Positions 9,917 to 19,845 of a DNA stretch of 64,000 bases are shown here, one piece after another. The DNA comes from Candidatus Poseidoniales archaeon (GTDB lineage: Archaea; Thermoplasmatota; Poseidoniia; Poseidoniales; Poseidoniaceae), in the NCBI GenBank assembly GCA_003602575.1, contig QQRY01000001.1:100032-164031 (forward strand). Reading direction: 5' to 3'. A program made the position numbers and the translations under genes. How positions within the stretch are numbered: the first letter of the stretch is position 1; the number at the start of each line of letters is the position of its first letter. The notes under the pieces are model-generated. The model made no database searches. It was not told the origin of the DNA and saw nothing but the letters and a program-made list of their open reading frames with translations.

Positions 9917-10954
9917 TCAAATATTGTTATATTTTGAGATTGCTGAGTCTGTCTTCATAACTGATTTTTCCCAATTGGATTCCACACCCATCAATGCTCT
10001 AATAGCATCAACATTTTCTGGAATAACATCAGATTCTTGATGTATCGCTTGGAAATAATAAAGAGTATTTCCTTCCAACTTCACACCATCTTTCCAGACA
10101 AAAATTTCATGTAAATCGCCCCACTTACGACCTATGTCCCTTGCAAATTCCATAACTTCGGCGGTGGTAGTAATTCCAGTTTCTCCACCATTCATCAAAA
10201 TGATCCTTGGTTGAGAGCCCCACATAGAAAGTACCTTTTCCGTATCTAGTCCATGCCCTTCTGGCAATGTCGCAACTATTACATGAACGTGCATTATAGT
10301 AGTTGGAACTGCAACTGCCATGGAATTAATTGAGATCTCAGGCTTGACAGTCATTACATCAGGACCATGGTGAGAAGGTACTTTTAGAACCGGCTTGATT
10401 GCATTGATTGGTCCTTTGTTTGAGTCACCAGGGTCTGCTGCTCGACGAATCATAGTACACTCAACACTTAACTCACCACAGTGATTGTAAAGAGGTACTA
10501 ATGTCCTTGAAAGTCCGGTAGTATTGCAGGAAACTACACGAGTACCTTCTGCATTGAGGTTCTCTTCATGATTTGCTGATGAAGTATAAGACAACTCAGT
10601 CATCGAATGTTTCTCTCCACCTTGAAAAATCCACTTTACGCCGGCTGATTGATATTTTTCTTTGTTAGAAGCACCTATTTTGCCAGGTGAACAATCCACT
10701 ACAATGTCAGCAACAGAAAGTAAATCTGATAATCCTCCATGACACTCATATCCAGCTTTACCAAATGCATCAATTCTTTCTTGCTCATCAAATGTACAAT
10801 AGATGGGATATCCTTTTCTCACTGCTAAATCACAACCAAATGCAGGCCTAGTCTTAGTTACACCAACAATTTCCATATCATCTTGAGCGTCGACAGCATC
10901 TGCAACTCTCTTACCAATTGTTCCATATCCGTTGATAGCCACCTTAATTGTCAT
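9917..10954 (-). CDS. gap: Type II (archaeal) glyceraldehyde-3-phosphate dehydrogenase
   Basis: MTIKVAINGYGTIGKRVADAVDAQDDMEIVGVTKTRP...; SCNTTGLSRTL catalytic Cys; RRAADPGDSNKGPINAI. The ORF runs to 11035, but the internal Met (residue 28) fits the family N-terminus. Confidence 0.92.
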   Translation of the reverse strand: MTIKVAINGYGTIGKRVADAVDAQDDMEIVGVTKTRPAFGCDLAVRKGYPIYCTFDEQERIDAFGKAGYECHGGLSDLLSVADIVVDCSPGKIGASNKEKYQSAGVKWIFQGGEKHSMTELSYTSSANHEENLNAEGTRVVSCNTTGLSRTLVPLYNHCGELSVECTMIRRAADPGDSNKGPINAIKPVLKVPSHHGPDVMTVKPEISINSMAVAVPTTIMHVHVIVATLPEGHGLDTEKVLSMWGSQPRIILMNGGETGITTTAEVMEFARDIGRKWGDLHEIFVWKDGVKLEGNTLYYFQAIHQESDVIPENVDAIRALMGVESNWEKSVMKTDSAISKYNNI

Positions 10955-11055
10955 GCCCTCACCGATTACCTGTCCTTGAAGTCCCTCTATTAACAAATCG
11001 TTAGAAATATCTTGGTCAAAAACATCACAATTCATAATTTGCTCAAAGAAAGTAT

Positions 11056-12663
11056 ATGTTCAAGATACTTCGACATAGGCTCATGGCGGATGTGTTGGAT
11101 ATTGTCGAACGCTCGTTTAGTATCAATTTAAAACTCGGTTCTAGACTTGAAGCTGCAGCCCAACAAAATGCCATCTTACGTATTGGATGGACCAATTCAG
11201 GAGAACCGGTTCCAAAGAAAGGTGAGTTGGGGCTTTGTCCTGGCTTGCCTAAAGGTTCAAAACTTAGGGCTTTAGGAGTATTGGGTTCATGGATTGCAGC
11301 ATTTGGTAATGGTGGCAATTTCACAATCCAAGGCGATAGCGGCTCATTTCTTGGCGCAGGAAATAATGGAAATATAATCACATGTGAACAAAGTTCTGGA
11401 AACTATGCAGGTTTCGCTATGAAGACTGGAAAAATCAGTATCCTAGACGGAGCCGGTAATGATGCCGGTTCATGTATGACTGGAGGCTTACTCTACATTA
11501 GAGGAAATGTCGGTTCGAGAGTCGGAGGTGGAATGACTGGAGGATTAATTGTAGTAGACGGTGACGTTGGTAGCGACCCAGGGGCTGGAATGACTGGCGG
11601 TCGAATAATTATCAATGGAAGGTGCCCTAATCCTCCAGAGGGAGTGGCTTTGAGACCATTGACTGCTGCTGAACAAAAAGAAATCAACAAACAACTCGAT
11701 GATAAAAATCATGAAATTCCAAAAGATGCAATGTGCTTAGAAGCAAATGATACTATTTCAAGTCAAAATAGAGAAAATTTAGTTTCAAGTGGAGATCTTT
11801 CCGGAATTGGTTTGGTCCCTGGTGATGAAGGAAGAAAAATGCACTATGTCACTTGTGACACTGTTGCATTGATTGGGGAGAGAGGAGATGAAAACATACC
11901 TGTTGCTCTACCGTTGCCAATGATTCCTTGCATAGATGACGCTAAAGAATTGAAATTACCAAAAGATACCGATATTGCATTGGTTGATTGTCTAAATAAG
12001 CAACCATTCATGACTCGCCACAACCCTAGGAATAATGACTTTTTACTAATTGATTGTGAAAACCTATCTGATGTTTCACAAAGTATTACTCAATCGGGAG
12101 GTATAATCCTTGACTTCACATCTTTACCCAGTATGGATTCAGAAGAAATTGATGGCATGCTAGTGGCTCTTCGCTCTCTATCTGGAAGAAATAAGCCATA
12201 TGGCATCATAGAAGGCATTGGAAGAATAAACAGACTTCATACTCAAGCAACATATCATAATGCAGACCTAGCCATTTGTAAAATCGAAGATAATTCTGGA
12301 ATTTCCGAGGCGGCTAGCTTACCGCTAATCGGTAGAAGTAACAAGGCAACCCTAGAAGGAACTGATACAGATTCTGGAATATTACTTGGCTTTTCTGCAG
12401 ATGCCCAAGATCTAGCAATTCTATCAGCGACTGGAATTAAAGTGACATGTTGCGAAGTTCCGATGATAGATGCTATGGATTTAGCAATGTGGATACAAGG
12501 ATTGAATAGAGGCTTATCAAGCATTCTTCGAGAGTTAGGATTAGAATCAATAGACGGGTTGAATAGACTACATCTTCGTGCATTAGACCATGAGACTGCC
12601 GCTGTAAGTGGTTTGAGATTAGCGGGGTACGAGAGGCCATTACCACATTGGTTTGCAAGATGA
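11056..12663 (+). CDS. GXGXG-repeat (glutamate synthase alpha C-terminal/FwdC-like) domain fused to a degenerate glutamate synthase FMN-domain-like region
   Basis: GXGXG right-handed helix pattern (GAGNNGNIITCEQSSGNYAGFAM...GGMTGGLIVVDGDVGSDPGAGMTGGRIIINGR). The C-terminus LGLESIDGLNRLHLRALDHETAAVSGLRLAGYERPLPHW resembles the end of a GltB FMN domain. The start may be the second Met (MADVLDIVERS). Confidence 0.75.
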   Translation: MFKILRHRLMADVLDIVERSFSINLKLGSRLEAAAQQNAILRIGWTNSGEPVPKKGELGLCPGLPKGSKLRALGVLGSWIAAFGNGGNFTIQGDSGSFLGAGNNGNIITCEQSSGNYAGFAMKTGKISILDGAGNDAGSCMTGGLLYIRGNVGSRVGGGMTGGLIVVDGDVGSDPGAGMTGGRIIINGRCPNPPEGVALRPLTAAEQKEINKQLDDKNHEIPKDAMCLEANDTISSQNRENLVSSGDLSGIGLVPGDEGRKMHYVTCDTVALIGERGDENIPVALPLPMIPCIDDAKELKLPKDTDIALVDCLNKQPFMTRHNPRNNDFLLIDCENLSDVSQSITQSGGIILDFTSLPSMDSEEIDGMLVALRSLSGRNKPYGIIEGIGRINRLHTQATYHNADLAICKIEDNSGISEAASLPLIGRSNKATLEGTDTDSGILLGFSADAQDLAILSATGIKVTCCEVPMIDAMDLAMWIQGLNRGLSSILRELGLESIDGLNRLHLRALDHETAAVSGLRLAGYERPLPHWFAR

Positions 12664-12672
12664 GGAATAACT

Positions 12673-14364
12673 ATGCCAACAATTTCTGTCGAGCAAAATT
12701 TGATTACAAGTCTTCTTGCTAAGCATGACTTAGTTAACGACATTGAGGTTCTATCCAATGAATTACCACTTTTAGGCACAGATATCGATAACTGTACCGA
12801 AGATATTCTAGACATTGAGATTTTTCCAAATCGGCCTGATTTACTTTCTGGTGAAACCCTTTCTAAAGCGATAAGAAATTTCATACATGGACAGAAAGCA
12901 ACTCCAAGTTTGGATGTTAAACAAGGAGAAATCAAAATATCTGTTGATAGAGAATTAGAAAATATTCGACCAATTATCCTTGCAGGAGTGGTTAGGGGAG
13001 TCAAGTTGGAAGATGATTTAGAGGTTGATGCATTTATCAAATCACTGATGGACCATCAGGAAAAATTACACTTCGCATTGGGTAGAGGTAGACGTAGGGC
13101 ATCAATTGGAGTTCATGACCTTAGTACGTTAAAGCCGCCATTTAGGGTTAAGGCGGTTTCAGGAGATACAAAATTCACACCTCTTGCAATGAATGAAGAA
13201 ATGAGTATTGAGGAGATATTAGATAATCATCCAAAGGGTATTGATTACGCACACCTGTTAGAAGGATTTGATAAATTCCCCGTAATTACAGACTCGAATG
13301 ATGCAATCTTATCTTTCCCTCCGATTATTAATGGTAATCATACTACTGTTAACAAAAACACTAGAGATTTCTTCATCGATGTAACCGGATGGGATCAGCG
13401 TTCTTGTGAGGCTAGTTTGATGTTAATTGCTTCACAATTATGTGAAAGAGGAGGAGAAATCGAATCTGTTGAAGTAACTTCGTTTGACGGTGTTGTAAAA
13501 CAATATCCCGATGGTTCTGCAATTCAACATGAGGTTCCTACTGATTTGCTGGATGGCTTATTAGGTCGGATTTTAACCGATGAAGAAATTTCTAAAGCAA
13601 TTAATCGAATGGGAGGGAGGTATATTTCCAGAAACCCAGAAAATTCCATCACTGTTGAAATGCCTAGATGGAGATTTGATATATTGCACCCAGTAGATTT
13701 GGTTGAAGATATTGCAATTGGCCACGGATACGAAGATTTAGGTTCCGATGTACCTAAAGCACCGATGACTGCTATACCTCGTAGCGATGGACATTTGCGC
13801 AGAAGAATCCGTGATTCGATGCAGGGCCTAGGTTTCATGCAAATTCAATCACTTACCCTATCAAATGATGATGACCAATTTAATTTCATTAGATTTCCAC
13901 CCGTCGGAGAAGTTACAAGAATCACTAATCCAATCACCATTGACCACACATTGCTTAGACAATATTTGACGCCTGGCTTGATGCGCTTACTTGCAACAAA
14001 TCAACATCATAATCTCCCCCAAAGTGTATACGAACTAGGTACTGTTGTAAGAGACCACAAAAACTCGGATAGAGTTGCATTCTTGGTAGCTGAGCGTAGT
14101 GGTGGATTTGCAGCAGTTAGAGGGCGAGTTCAAGCATTTATGAGAGATATTGGAGCTGTAGATTACACTATTGAGAAGTTGCCCGATGGCGAAGGCCCTT
14201 GGCTGAGCGGACGATCTGCTAAAGTTGTAATCGATGGAATTCATGTTGGGTGTTTTGGAGAGATGGACCCTATAATTTCAGAAAAGTTTGAACTTCGTGT
14301 TCCTATAAGTGGAGCTGAATTTTCACTAACCAATTTGGCAGAATCTATTTCAGACCCAGTATGA
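12673..14364 (+). CDS. pheT: Phenylalanine--tRNA ligase beta subunit (archaeal type)
   Basis: 563 aa. MPTISVEQNLITSLL, DIEIFPNRPDLLSGE, RASIGVHDLSTLKPPF, HPVDLVEDIAIGHGYEDL, QLTxSN-like SLTLSNDDDQF. Confidence 0.95.
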   Translation: MPTISVEQNLITSLLAKHDLVNDIEVLSNELPLLGTDIDNCTEDILDIEIFPNRPDLLSGETLSKAIRNFIHGQKATPSLDVKQGEIKISVDRELENIRPIILAGVVRGVKLEDDLEVDAFIKSLMDHQEKLHFALGRGRRRASIGVHDLSTLKPPFRVKAVSGDTKFTPLAMNEEMSIEEILDNHPKGIDYAHLLEGFDKFPVITDSNDAILSFPPIINGNHTTVNKNTRDFFIDVTGWDQRSCEASLMLIASQLCERGGEIESVEVTSFDGVVKQYPDGSAIQHEVPTDLLDGLLGRILTDEEISKAINRMGGRYISRNPENSITVEMPRWRFDILHPVDLVEDIAIGHGYEDLGSDVPKAPMTAIPRSDGHLRRRIRDSMQGLGFMQIQSLTLSNDDDQFNFIRFPPVGEVTRITNPITIDHTLLRQYLTPGLMRLLATNQHHNLPQSVYELGTVVRDHKNSDRVAFLVAERSGGFAAVRGRVQAFMRDIGAVDYTIEKLPDGEGPWLSGRSAKVVIDGIHVGCFGEMDPIISEKFELRVPISGAEFSLTNLAESISDPV

Positions 14365-14420
14365 GTTTTTTTTGAACAAAACACCCGAGTGTTTCAAGAG
14401 ACTTACTCATTGCACTGCCT

Positions 14421-16886
14421 ATGAGCAGAGGAGTGGTCCTGATGTTGTTGGTGACAATTTTTGCACCAATGGTTTATGCCACCGCAAATACTCAATCACG
14501 AAGTGATTTTGTAGGGGTTAATTCTCAGGAAGAACTTATCATACACCGTAGTGAAACATTAGAGGTGCCAATTACTCTTCAAAACATTAAGGATTACACA
14601 CAGACTTACACATTAGAATTACTTTCAATTGGTGATGACTTGAGTGTTACTGGGCTTCCTTTGCAATATACTTTGGATCCTAACGGGCTTCGTCAAGTTA
14701 AATTTAGTATCACAGGTGACTCAAATGCAGGATATGCATCAAGTACCTTGAAATTGAATATTACTAATGATGTAAATTTGGATGAATATCACCATATTGA
14801 AATCGATATTGAAATTATGCCTCAATCAGACTTAGAGTTCGGGGTTGAAGGAATTTCACAATTCGTTGTTGATGCAGAAGTCCGCACTAATCTTGCAGTC
14901 AATATTACCAATAATGCATTACTTTCTGATGAAGTAACCTATAGCATCTCCACGCAATCATCATGGAATTGGGGTTGGACCATGAATCAAACCAACGGAA
15001 ATAATGCGTTAGAGACTCTATCACCCGGACAATTATCTTATGTTTATTTCTGGGTTGACATACCTTCTGTAGTGGATGGCTCGCCACTGTTTGAAACTGG
15101 ACCTAGATTCACCCTTATTGCGTCTTCAGGATTAGATTATGCCAAAAGTCAATGGTCATTTGATCTCTTAATGAGTGCTTATAGAAATATTTCTATCGAC
15201 TATGTAGAGGAAAATTTGACACTAGATCCTAATGAAAATGATAGAGTAAGCATCACTGTTCGAAATGTTGGTAATGTAAATAATAAAATTAGCATTGCAC
15301 TAGAGGCTATAGATGATTCTGGACAGCCAATTGCAAATATGGGACTTGCTGATAGAGTAGAGTTTGACGGCTGGACTGCTGCCCTTTTTGGCGCTAAAGA
15401 AGATATAGATCTCTTGCCTAATCAAGGACGCACATTTGAAGTCGGAATACAATCACCAAATGACTATTCAGGAAATTTTAATGTCAGAGTACATATCTAC
15501 CCTATCGGGGATATTTCAAAGAAAAATATCGTAGATGTTAGTGCGGATATTGAATGGGTACGTAATGGAAATTTAGAATTGATTAATGAGGAGTGTCTTG
15601 AGTTATTACCAGGACAACAATGTAAATCTGAATTTAGAATTACCAATACAGGAAATGCATTAGATAATTTTGAAATTAAGGTTAATGAAATACCTTCTTT
15701 CTTGCAATTTACTGGATCATCTTTGTCCTATAACTTACTACCAAATCAAGTTATTACAAGTGAAGAAATAATTGTAACGGCAAGACAAGAAGCCTTCGCA
15801 TTTGAAAATGGAAATATCGAATTTCAACTAGTACTTTCGGGAAGTCAAGAAGTGGTTTCAGAGGCTAGTAATACAGTGGTCATCGCTCCGCAAATTAACT
15901 GGAGTTTAGAGGAATTAGTCGAAGAAATCGATGCTAAAGGTAGACTCTCTATTGCTATGACTTTGAAGAATAATGGTAATGCCATTGACGGACTAGTAGT
16001 TCAACTGGAGTGTTCACACTCAACACAAATGACCTTCATACCACCAAGTAATGCAATTATTGAAGATGGGGTTGGTTTCCCTAGGTCTTTTGAAATTAAT
16101 GACTTACCATTAGGCTCTAATTTCACGATTAGAGCATGGGCTGAAATACCTGATGACCAAACAAGTAATGGAACAATGGAGTTGTACACTACAGTACGCT
16201 CAAGATTTGCTCCTGATCAACCATTTATTTTCACATCTTCAGCAGATTATCTCGGCGAGTCATGGCGTTCTGATGTTGAAGAAAATGATGATTATAGTTT
16301 TACTAAATTCACATCGGATGTAAAAATAATTGTCAAATCATGGGGTTTTGTGATTTTAGCAGTCATCATATCAACCATGATATTAAATCGGTCATTGAAA
16401 GACAGAAAGCAGAGATTGGAAGAGGAAGCTCTCAGACAATCATTATACAAGAAGAAAAACCCTGAGCAAGTAGAAGATTGGATGGGGAAATTTGAGCAGA
16501 AAAGTCAAACTGAAATGCAGGTGATTGAATCACCTGAAATCTCATCGGAAAGATTCGAGAATACATTCAAAAAATTTGCAGGACCTACTAAGCAAGCTTC
16601 TGCTCCAGTCGATGAACGATTAAGAGAGGCAGCAGGATTAGTATTAGATGTACATGATAAGACCAGTGTTATTGAATCGGCAGATGAATTGCTCGAACAG
16701 ATATCGAATGAAGGAATTGCGAGACCAATAAAGCAGAATCAATCTCTCGAGATGAAACCGGAGGAAACAAGTCTCACAACAAGAAATGACCCTAATAATA
16801 TTACAAATAAAAATCAACCAGCAGTAACAACCGTACAAAATTCTGTACCACTGCCAAAAAAGATTGAGGATGATTTAGATTTTTGA
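14421..16886 (+). CDS. Secreted membrane-anchored protein with NEW3/CARDB-like beta-sandwich repeats and a charged cytoplasmic tail
   Basis: 821 aa. Signal peptide VVLMLLVTIFAPMVYA; repeated VRNVGNVNNKISI / ITNTGNALDNFEI / LKNNGNAIDGLVV segments; TM KSWGFVILAVIISTMILNRS near the C-term. Confidence 0.7.
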   Translation: MSRGVVLMLLVTIFAPMVYATANTQSRSDFVGVNSQEELIIHRSETLEVPITLQNIKDYTQTYTLELLSIGDDLSVTGLPLQYTLDPNGLRQVKFSITGDSNAGYASSTLKLNITNDVNLDEYHHIEIDIEIMPQSDLEFGVEGISQFVVDAEVRTNLAVNITNNALLSDEVTYSISTQSSWNWGWTMNQTNGNNALETLSPGQLSYVYFWVDIPSVVDGSPLFETGPRFTLIASSGLDYAKSQWSFDLLMSAYRNISIDYVEENLTLDPNENDRVSITVRNVGNVNNKISIALEAIDDSGQPIANMGLADRVEFDGWTAALFGAKEDIDLLPNQGRTFEVGIQSPNDYSGNFNVRVHIYPIGDISKKNIVDVSADIEWVRNGNLELINEECLELLPGQQCKSEFRITNTGNALDNFEIKVNEIPSFLQFTGSSLSYNLLPNQVITSEEIIVTARQEAFAFENGNIEFQLVLSGSQEVVSEASNTVVIAPQINWSLEELVEEIDAKGRLSIAMTLKNNGNAIDGLVVQLECSHSTQMTFIPPSNAIIEDGVGFPRSFEINDLPLGSNFTIRAWAEIPDDQTSNGTMELYTTVRSRFAPDQPFIFTSSADYLGESWRSDVEENDDYSFTKFTSDVKIIVKSWGFVILAVIISTMILNRSLKDRKQRLEEEALRQSLYKKKNPEQVEDWMGKFEQKSQTEMQVIESPEISSERFENTFKKFAGPTKQASAPVDERLREAAGLVLDVHDKTSVIESADELLEQISNEGIARPIKQNQSLEMKPEETSLTTRNDPNNITNKNQPAVTTVQNSVPLPKKIEDDLDF

Positions 16887-17614
16887 GAGATAATATGTGG
16901 AAAATAGGTTCTGATGAAGCAGGTAGGGGCCCAGTTATCGGCCCACTGGTAGTTTGTGCTGTGGCAATGCCCATTGAAGAACATGATAATTTGATTGAAA
17001 ATGGTGTAAAAGACTCTAAATTTTTAAGTTCCATGAAGAGACAAGAATTGAAAAATTGGTTTATGGAAAATAGCAAGACTAAACCTTGGTATTATAGTAT
17101 CATAATATGCTCACCTGAACGCATAGATTCATCGTCAGGAAATCAGGGGTTGAATGTACTAGAAACAGAATTATTTGCAGAAGCGATAAATTCTCTTCCT
17201 TCTAATGTAAAAGAATCTGTCACTATTCTAAATGATGCTTGTGACGTTAAGCCAAAAAGATTCAGCGACCGAATTGCTAACCAATTGGTCTCATGGCCAT
17301 GGCCTAGGTCTTCTATTACTAGCGAACATAAAGCAGATGAAAATGACCCTTTCGTTGGAATGGCGAGTATTTTAGCTAAAGAGAAAAGAGATGAATGCAT
17401 CAAAGAGATATCTGATAAACTGGGCTTCTCTGTTGGTTCGGGTTATCCAAGTGACCCCAATACTAAGAAAATAATTCCACAATTAATTGGCGATACACCA
17501 CATCCACAACTTCGTTGGAGTTGGGCAACTGTAGAACGTGAGTGGAATAAAATTCATAAAAAAGAATTGCCTAAAAGAAACTCGGCGCCAAAAAATCAGT
17601 CTACATTATTCTAA
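16883..17614 (+). CDS. rnhB: Ribonuclease HII
   Basis: IGSDEAGRGPVIGPLVVCAVAM, KDSKFLSSMKRQEL, EHKADENDPFVGMASILAKEKRDE, GSGYPSDPNTK. Overlaps the upstream gene by 4 nt (ATGA). Confidence 0.95.
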   Translation: MRDNMWKIGSDEAGRGPVIGPLVVCAVAMPIEEHDNLIENGVKDSKFLSSMKRQELKNWFMENSKTKPWYYSIIICSPERIDSSSGNQGLNVLETELFAEAINSLPSNVKESVTILNDACDVKPKRFSDRIANQLVSWPWPRSSITSEHKADENDPFVGMASILAKEKRDECIKEISDKLGFSVGSGYPSDPNTKKIIPQLIGDTPHPQLRWSWATVEREWNKIHKKELPKRNSAPKNQSTLF

Positions 17615-17665
17615 ATTTCAAGATTTTTGCCCATGCACTTCATGAAGTATCAGTATTAGGATTGT

Positions 17666-19387
17666 ATGAATCCCATGTCTTGGACTCCCGATGCTAAAAC
17701 GATGAATCTGATTAGGCACATGGCAATACAAAATGCCATTGAATATGAGGGTAAAGCCAATCCTGGTTCAGTAATTGGAAGAATTATGGGTACTAATCCT
17801 GACTTAAGGCCACATGGTAAGACCATCAGCCCAATGATTTCTAAAGCGGTAATTGAAGCAAATAATTTAGCAGGGAATAAAGGTTTAGATCACCTTAGAG
17901 AAATTTTACAAAATGAGGCGCCACATCTGCTTGAAGAGAGGCAGAAAAAAGAAAGAAGAGTTGGTTTACCTGAATTATCAAATGCCGAGAAGGGTAAAGT
18001 TGTTTTGAGATTTGCACCTAATCCTAACGGACCACTTTCATTTGGGCATGCTAGAGGAATAGTAATCAATGGTTCATATGCAAAAAAGTTCGAAGGGGAA
18101 TTAATCCTAAGATTTGATGACACAGATACTTCTGTGAAGCCGCCATTACTTGAAGCATATCAGCAAATTCCAAAGGAAGCAGAATGGTTGCTCGGTTTCC
18201 CTCCACATCGAATTGTTATTGCTAGTGATCGTATGGAACATTACTATGAATATGCTCAAAAGATGTTATCGGATGGTTTCGGTTATGTTTGTACTTGCAG
18301 TGCCGAATCTTTTAGAGAATTCCGTGTTGCTAAATCTGAATGTCCTTGTAGAATTCAAGAAATGAGTACAAATATTGATATGTGGCAGAAAATGCTTGAT
18401 GGTACATTCAAACCGGGTGATGCTGTTGTTAGAGTTAAGACTGGAATGGAACTAAAAAATCCAGCACTTCGTGACTGGCCAGCTCTAAGAATACAAGATA
18501 CTGAAACAAATCCTCACCCAAGAGAAGAAATTGGCTCTAAATATCGAGTATGGCCATTACTTGATTTCCAAAGTGCTGTAGAAGATCATCTCCAAGGTGT
18601 GACTCATATCATTAGAGGCAAAGATTTGATGGATTCAACAAGAAAGCAAACATTACTCTACCAGCACTTTGGCTGGAATTATCCAGAAACAATGTATTGG
18701 GGGCGTGTTAAAGTTCATGAGTGGGGTGGATTTTCGACTTCGCAAATGCGTAGAGATATTGAAGCGGGTCTTTTTGAAGGATGGGATGACCCTCGTCTTC
18801 CAACAATCTCGGCACTGAAAGGCAGAGGGATCACTTCCGAAGCGCTAAGACAATTCTGGATAGAGTTGGGAGTAACACAAAAAGATATTTCAGTTCCACT
18901 AGCAACACTTTATTCTCATAATACAAAACAAATTGATGATGATGCTCCAAGAATTTCTTTCGTTCGCAACCCATTCAAGATAGAAATTACAGGAGAACAT
19001 GAAAACTCAGTTACAACCTCAGTACATCCTAACCATGACTCTATGGGAATACGCACTTTCGACGTGTCAAACAATAGTATATTTATCGAAAAAGAAGATT
19101 CAGATAAGCCCAAACTAAGACTAAAGGAATTTGCAGATTTTGATATGGATGGAAATTCAGCAAAATTTATTTCCAAAGCTAGAAGTGACAAGAGACCAAT
19201 TGTTCATTGGATTTCAGAATCAGATTGTCATAAAGCAAAGTTAATTTATCCAAATAACGAAGAAATCTTGACAATAGATGGTGTACTAGAAAACCATGAA
19301 TATGAGTCAGGAACGATGGTTCAAGTCGAACGTATAGGATATGGAATTCTTATCGACAGTTCAACAATAATGTTCACTCACGATTAG
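17666..19387 (+). CDS. gltX: Glutamate--tRNA ligase (archaeal GluRS)
   Basis: 573 aa. VVLRFAPNPNGPLSFGHARGIVINGSYAKKFEGELILRFDDTD and HEWGGFSTSQMRRDIEAG. Confidence 0.95.
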   Translation: MNPMSWTPDAKTMNLIRHMAIQNAIEYEGKANPGSVIGRIMGTNPDLRPHGKTISPMISKAVIEANNLAGNKGLDHLREILQNEAPHLLEERQKKERRVGLPELSNAEKGKVVLRFAPNPNGPLSFGHARGIVINGSYAKKFEGELILRFDDTDTSVKPPLLEAYQQIPKEAEWLLGFPPHRIVIASDRMEHYYEYAQKMLSDGFGYVCTCSAESFREFRVAKSECPCRIQEMSTNIDMWQKMLDGTFKPGDAVVRVKTGMELKNPALRDWPALRIQDTETNPHPREEIGSKYRVWPLLDFQSAVEDHLQGVTHIIRGKDLMDSTRKQTLLYQHFGWNYPETMYWGRVKVHEWGGFSTSQMRRDIEAGLFEGWDDPRLPTISALKGRGITSEALRQFWIELGVTQKDISVPLATLYSHNTKQIDDDAPRISFVRNPFKIEITGEHENSVTTSVHPNHDSMGIRTFDVSNNSIFIEKEDSDKPKLRLKEFADFDMDGNSAKFISKARSDKRPIVHWISESDCHKAKLIYPNNEEILTIDGVLENHEYESGTMVQVERIGYGILIDSSTIMFTHD

Positions 19388-19421
19388 GGTAACTATCAAA
19401 GCCCTGTTCTTATAGCGCCTG

Positions 19422-19844
19422 TTGATGACACAAGATAAGAAGACCATCGCTGAACTTAATCTTAATGACGAGCATATCACTGTAGGTGTTGATGATGCTC
19501 TCAAGGAAGGTGCTAAGAGGCTATTATCTGTTCCAGGCGGAATTCTAATCGTGCTTGATGATGATTCAAAAGTAAAGGGCGTGATGGGTTACAAACAGTT
19601 TCTTCAAGCAATCGAAAGAGAAATGGATATGAATTCATCTAAATGTGGGGAACTAATGGAAATGGATTTCATGGAAGTTAAAAACTCTGATTCGATCAAA
19701 GATGTCCTTAAACAAATCAAAAAACGTAGCCCTCAAGCGGTTGTTTCCGTTGATGAGAATGGAGAATTCTCAGGATATTTCTCACCGAGTGACTACAAAG
19801 AATCTCGAGCAATTGTAAAATCATTGAAGTCTTTAAAACTTTGA
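19422..19844 (+). CDS. CBS-domain protein
   Basis: 140 aa. Two short CBS-like units: VPGGILIVLDDDSKVKGVMGYKQFL and SPQAVVSVDENGEFSGYFSPSDY. Confidence 0.7.
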   Translation: MMTQDKKTIAELNLNDEHITVGVDDALKEGAKRLLSVPGGILIVLDDDSKVKGVMGYKQFLQAIEREMDMNSSKCGELMEMDFMEVKNSDSIKDVLKQIKKRSPQAVVSVDENGEFSGYFSPSDYKESRAIVKSLKSLKL

Positions 19845-19845
19845 T

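Noticed and set aside
12255-13040. 261-aa minus-strand ORF opposite the GXGXG protein and pheT
   Set aside because: It is antisense to two well-supported coding regions, with Ser/Pro-rich composition typical of antisense translation.
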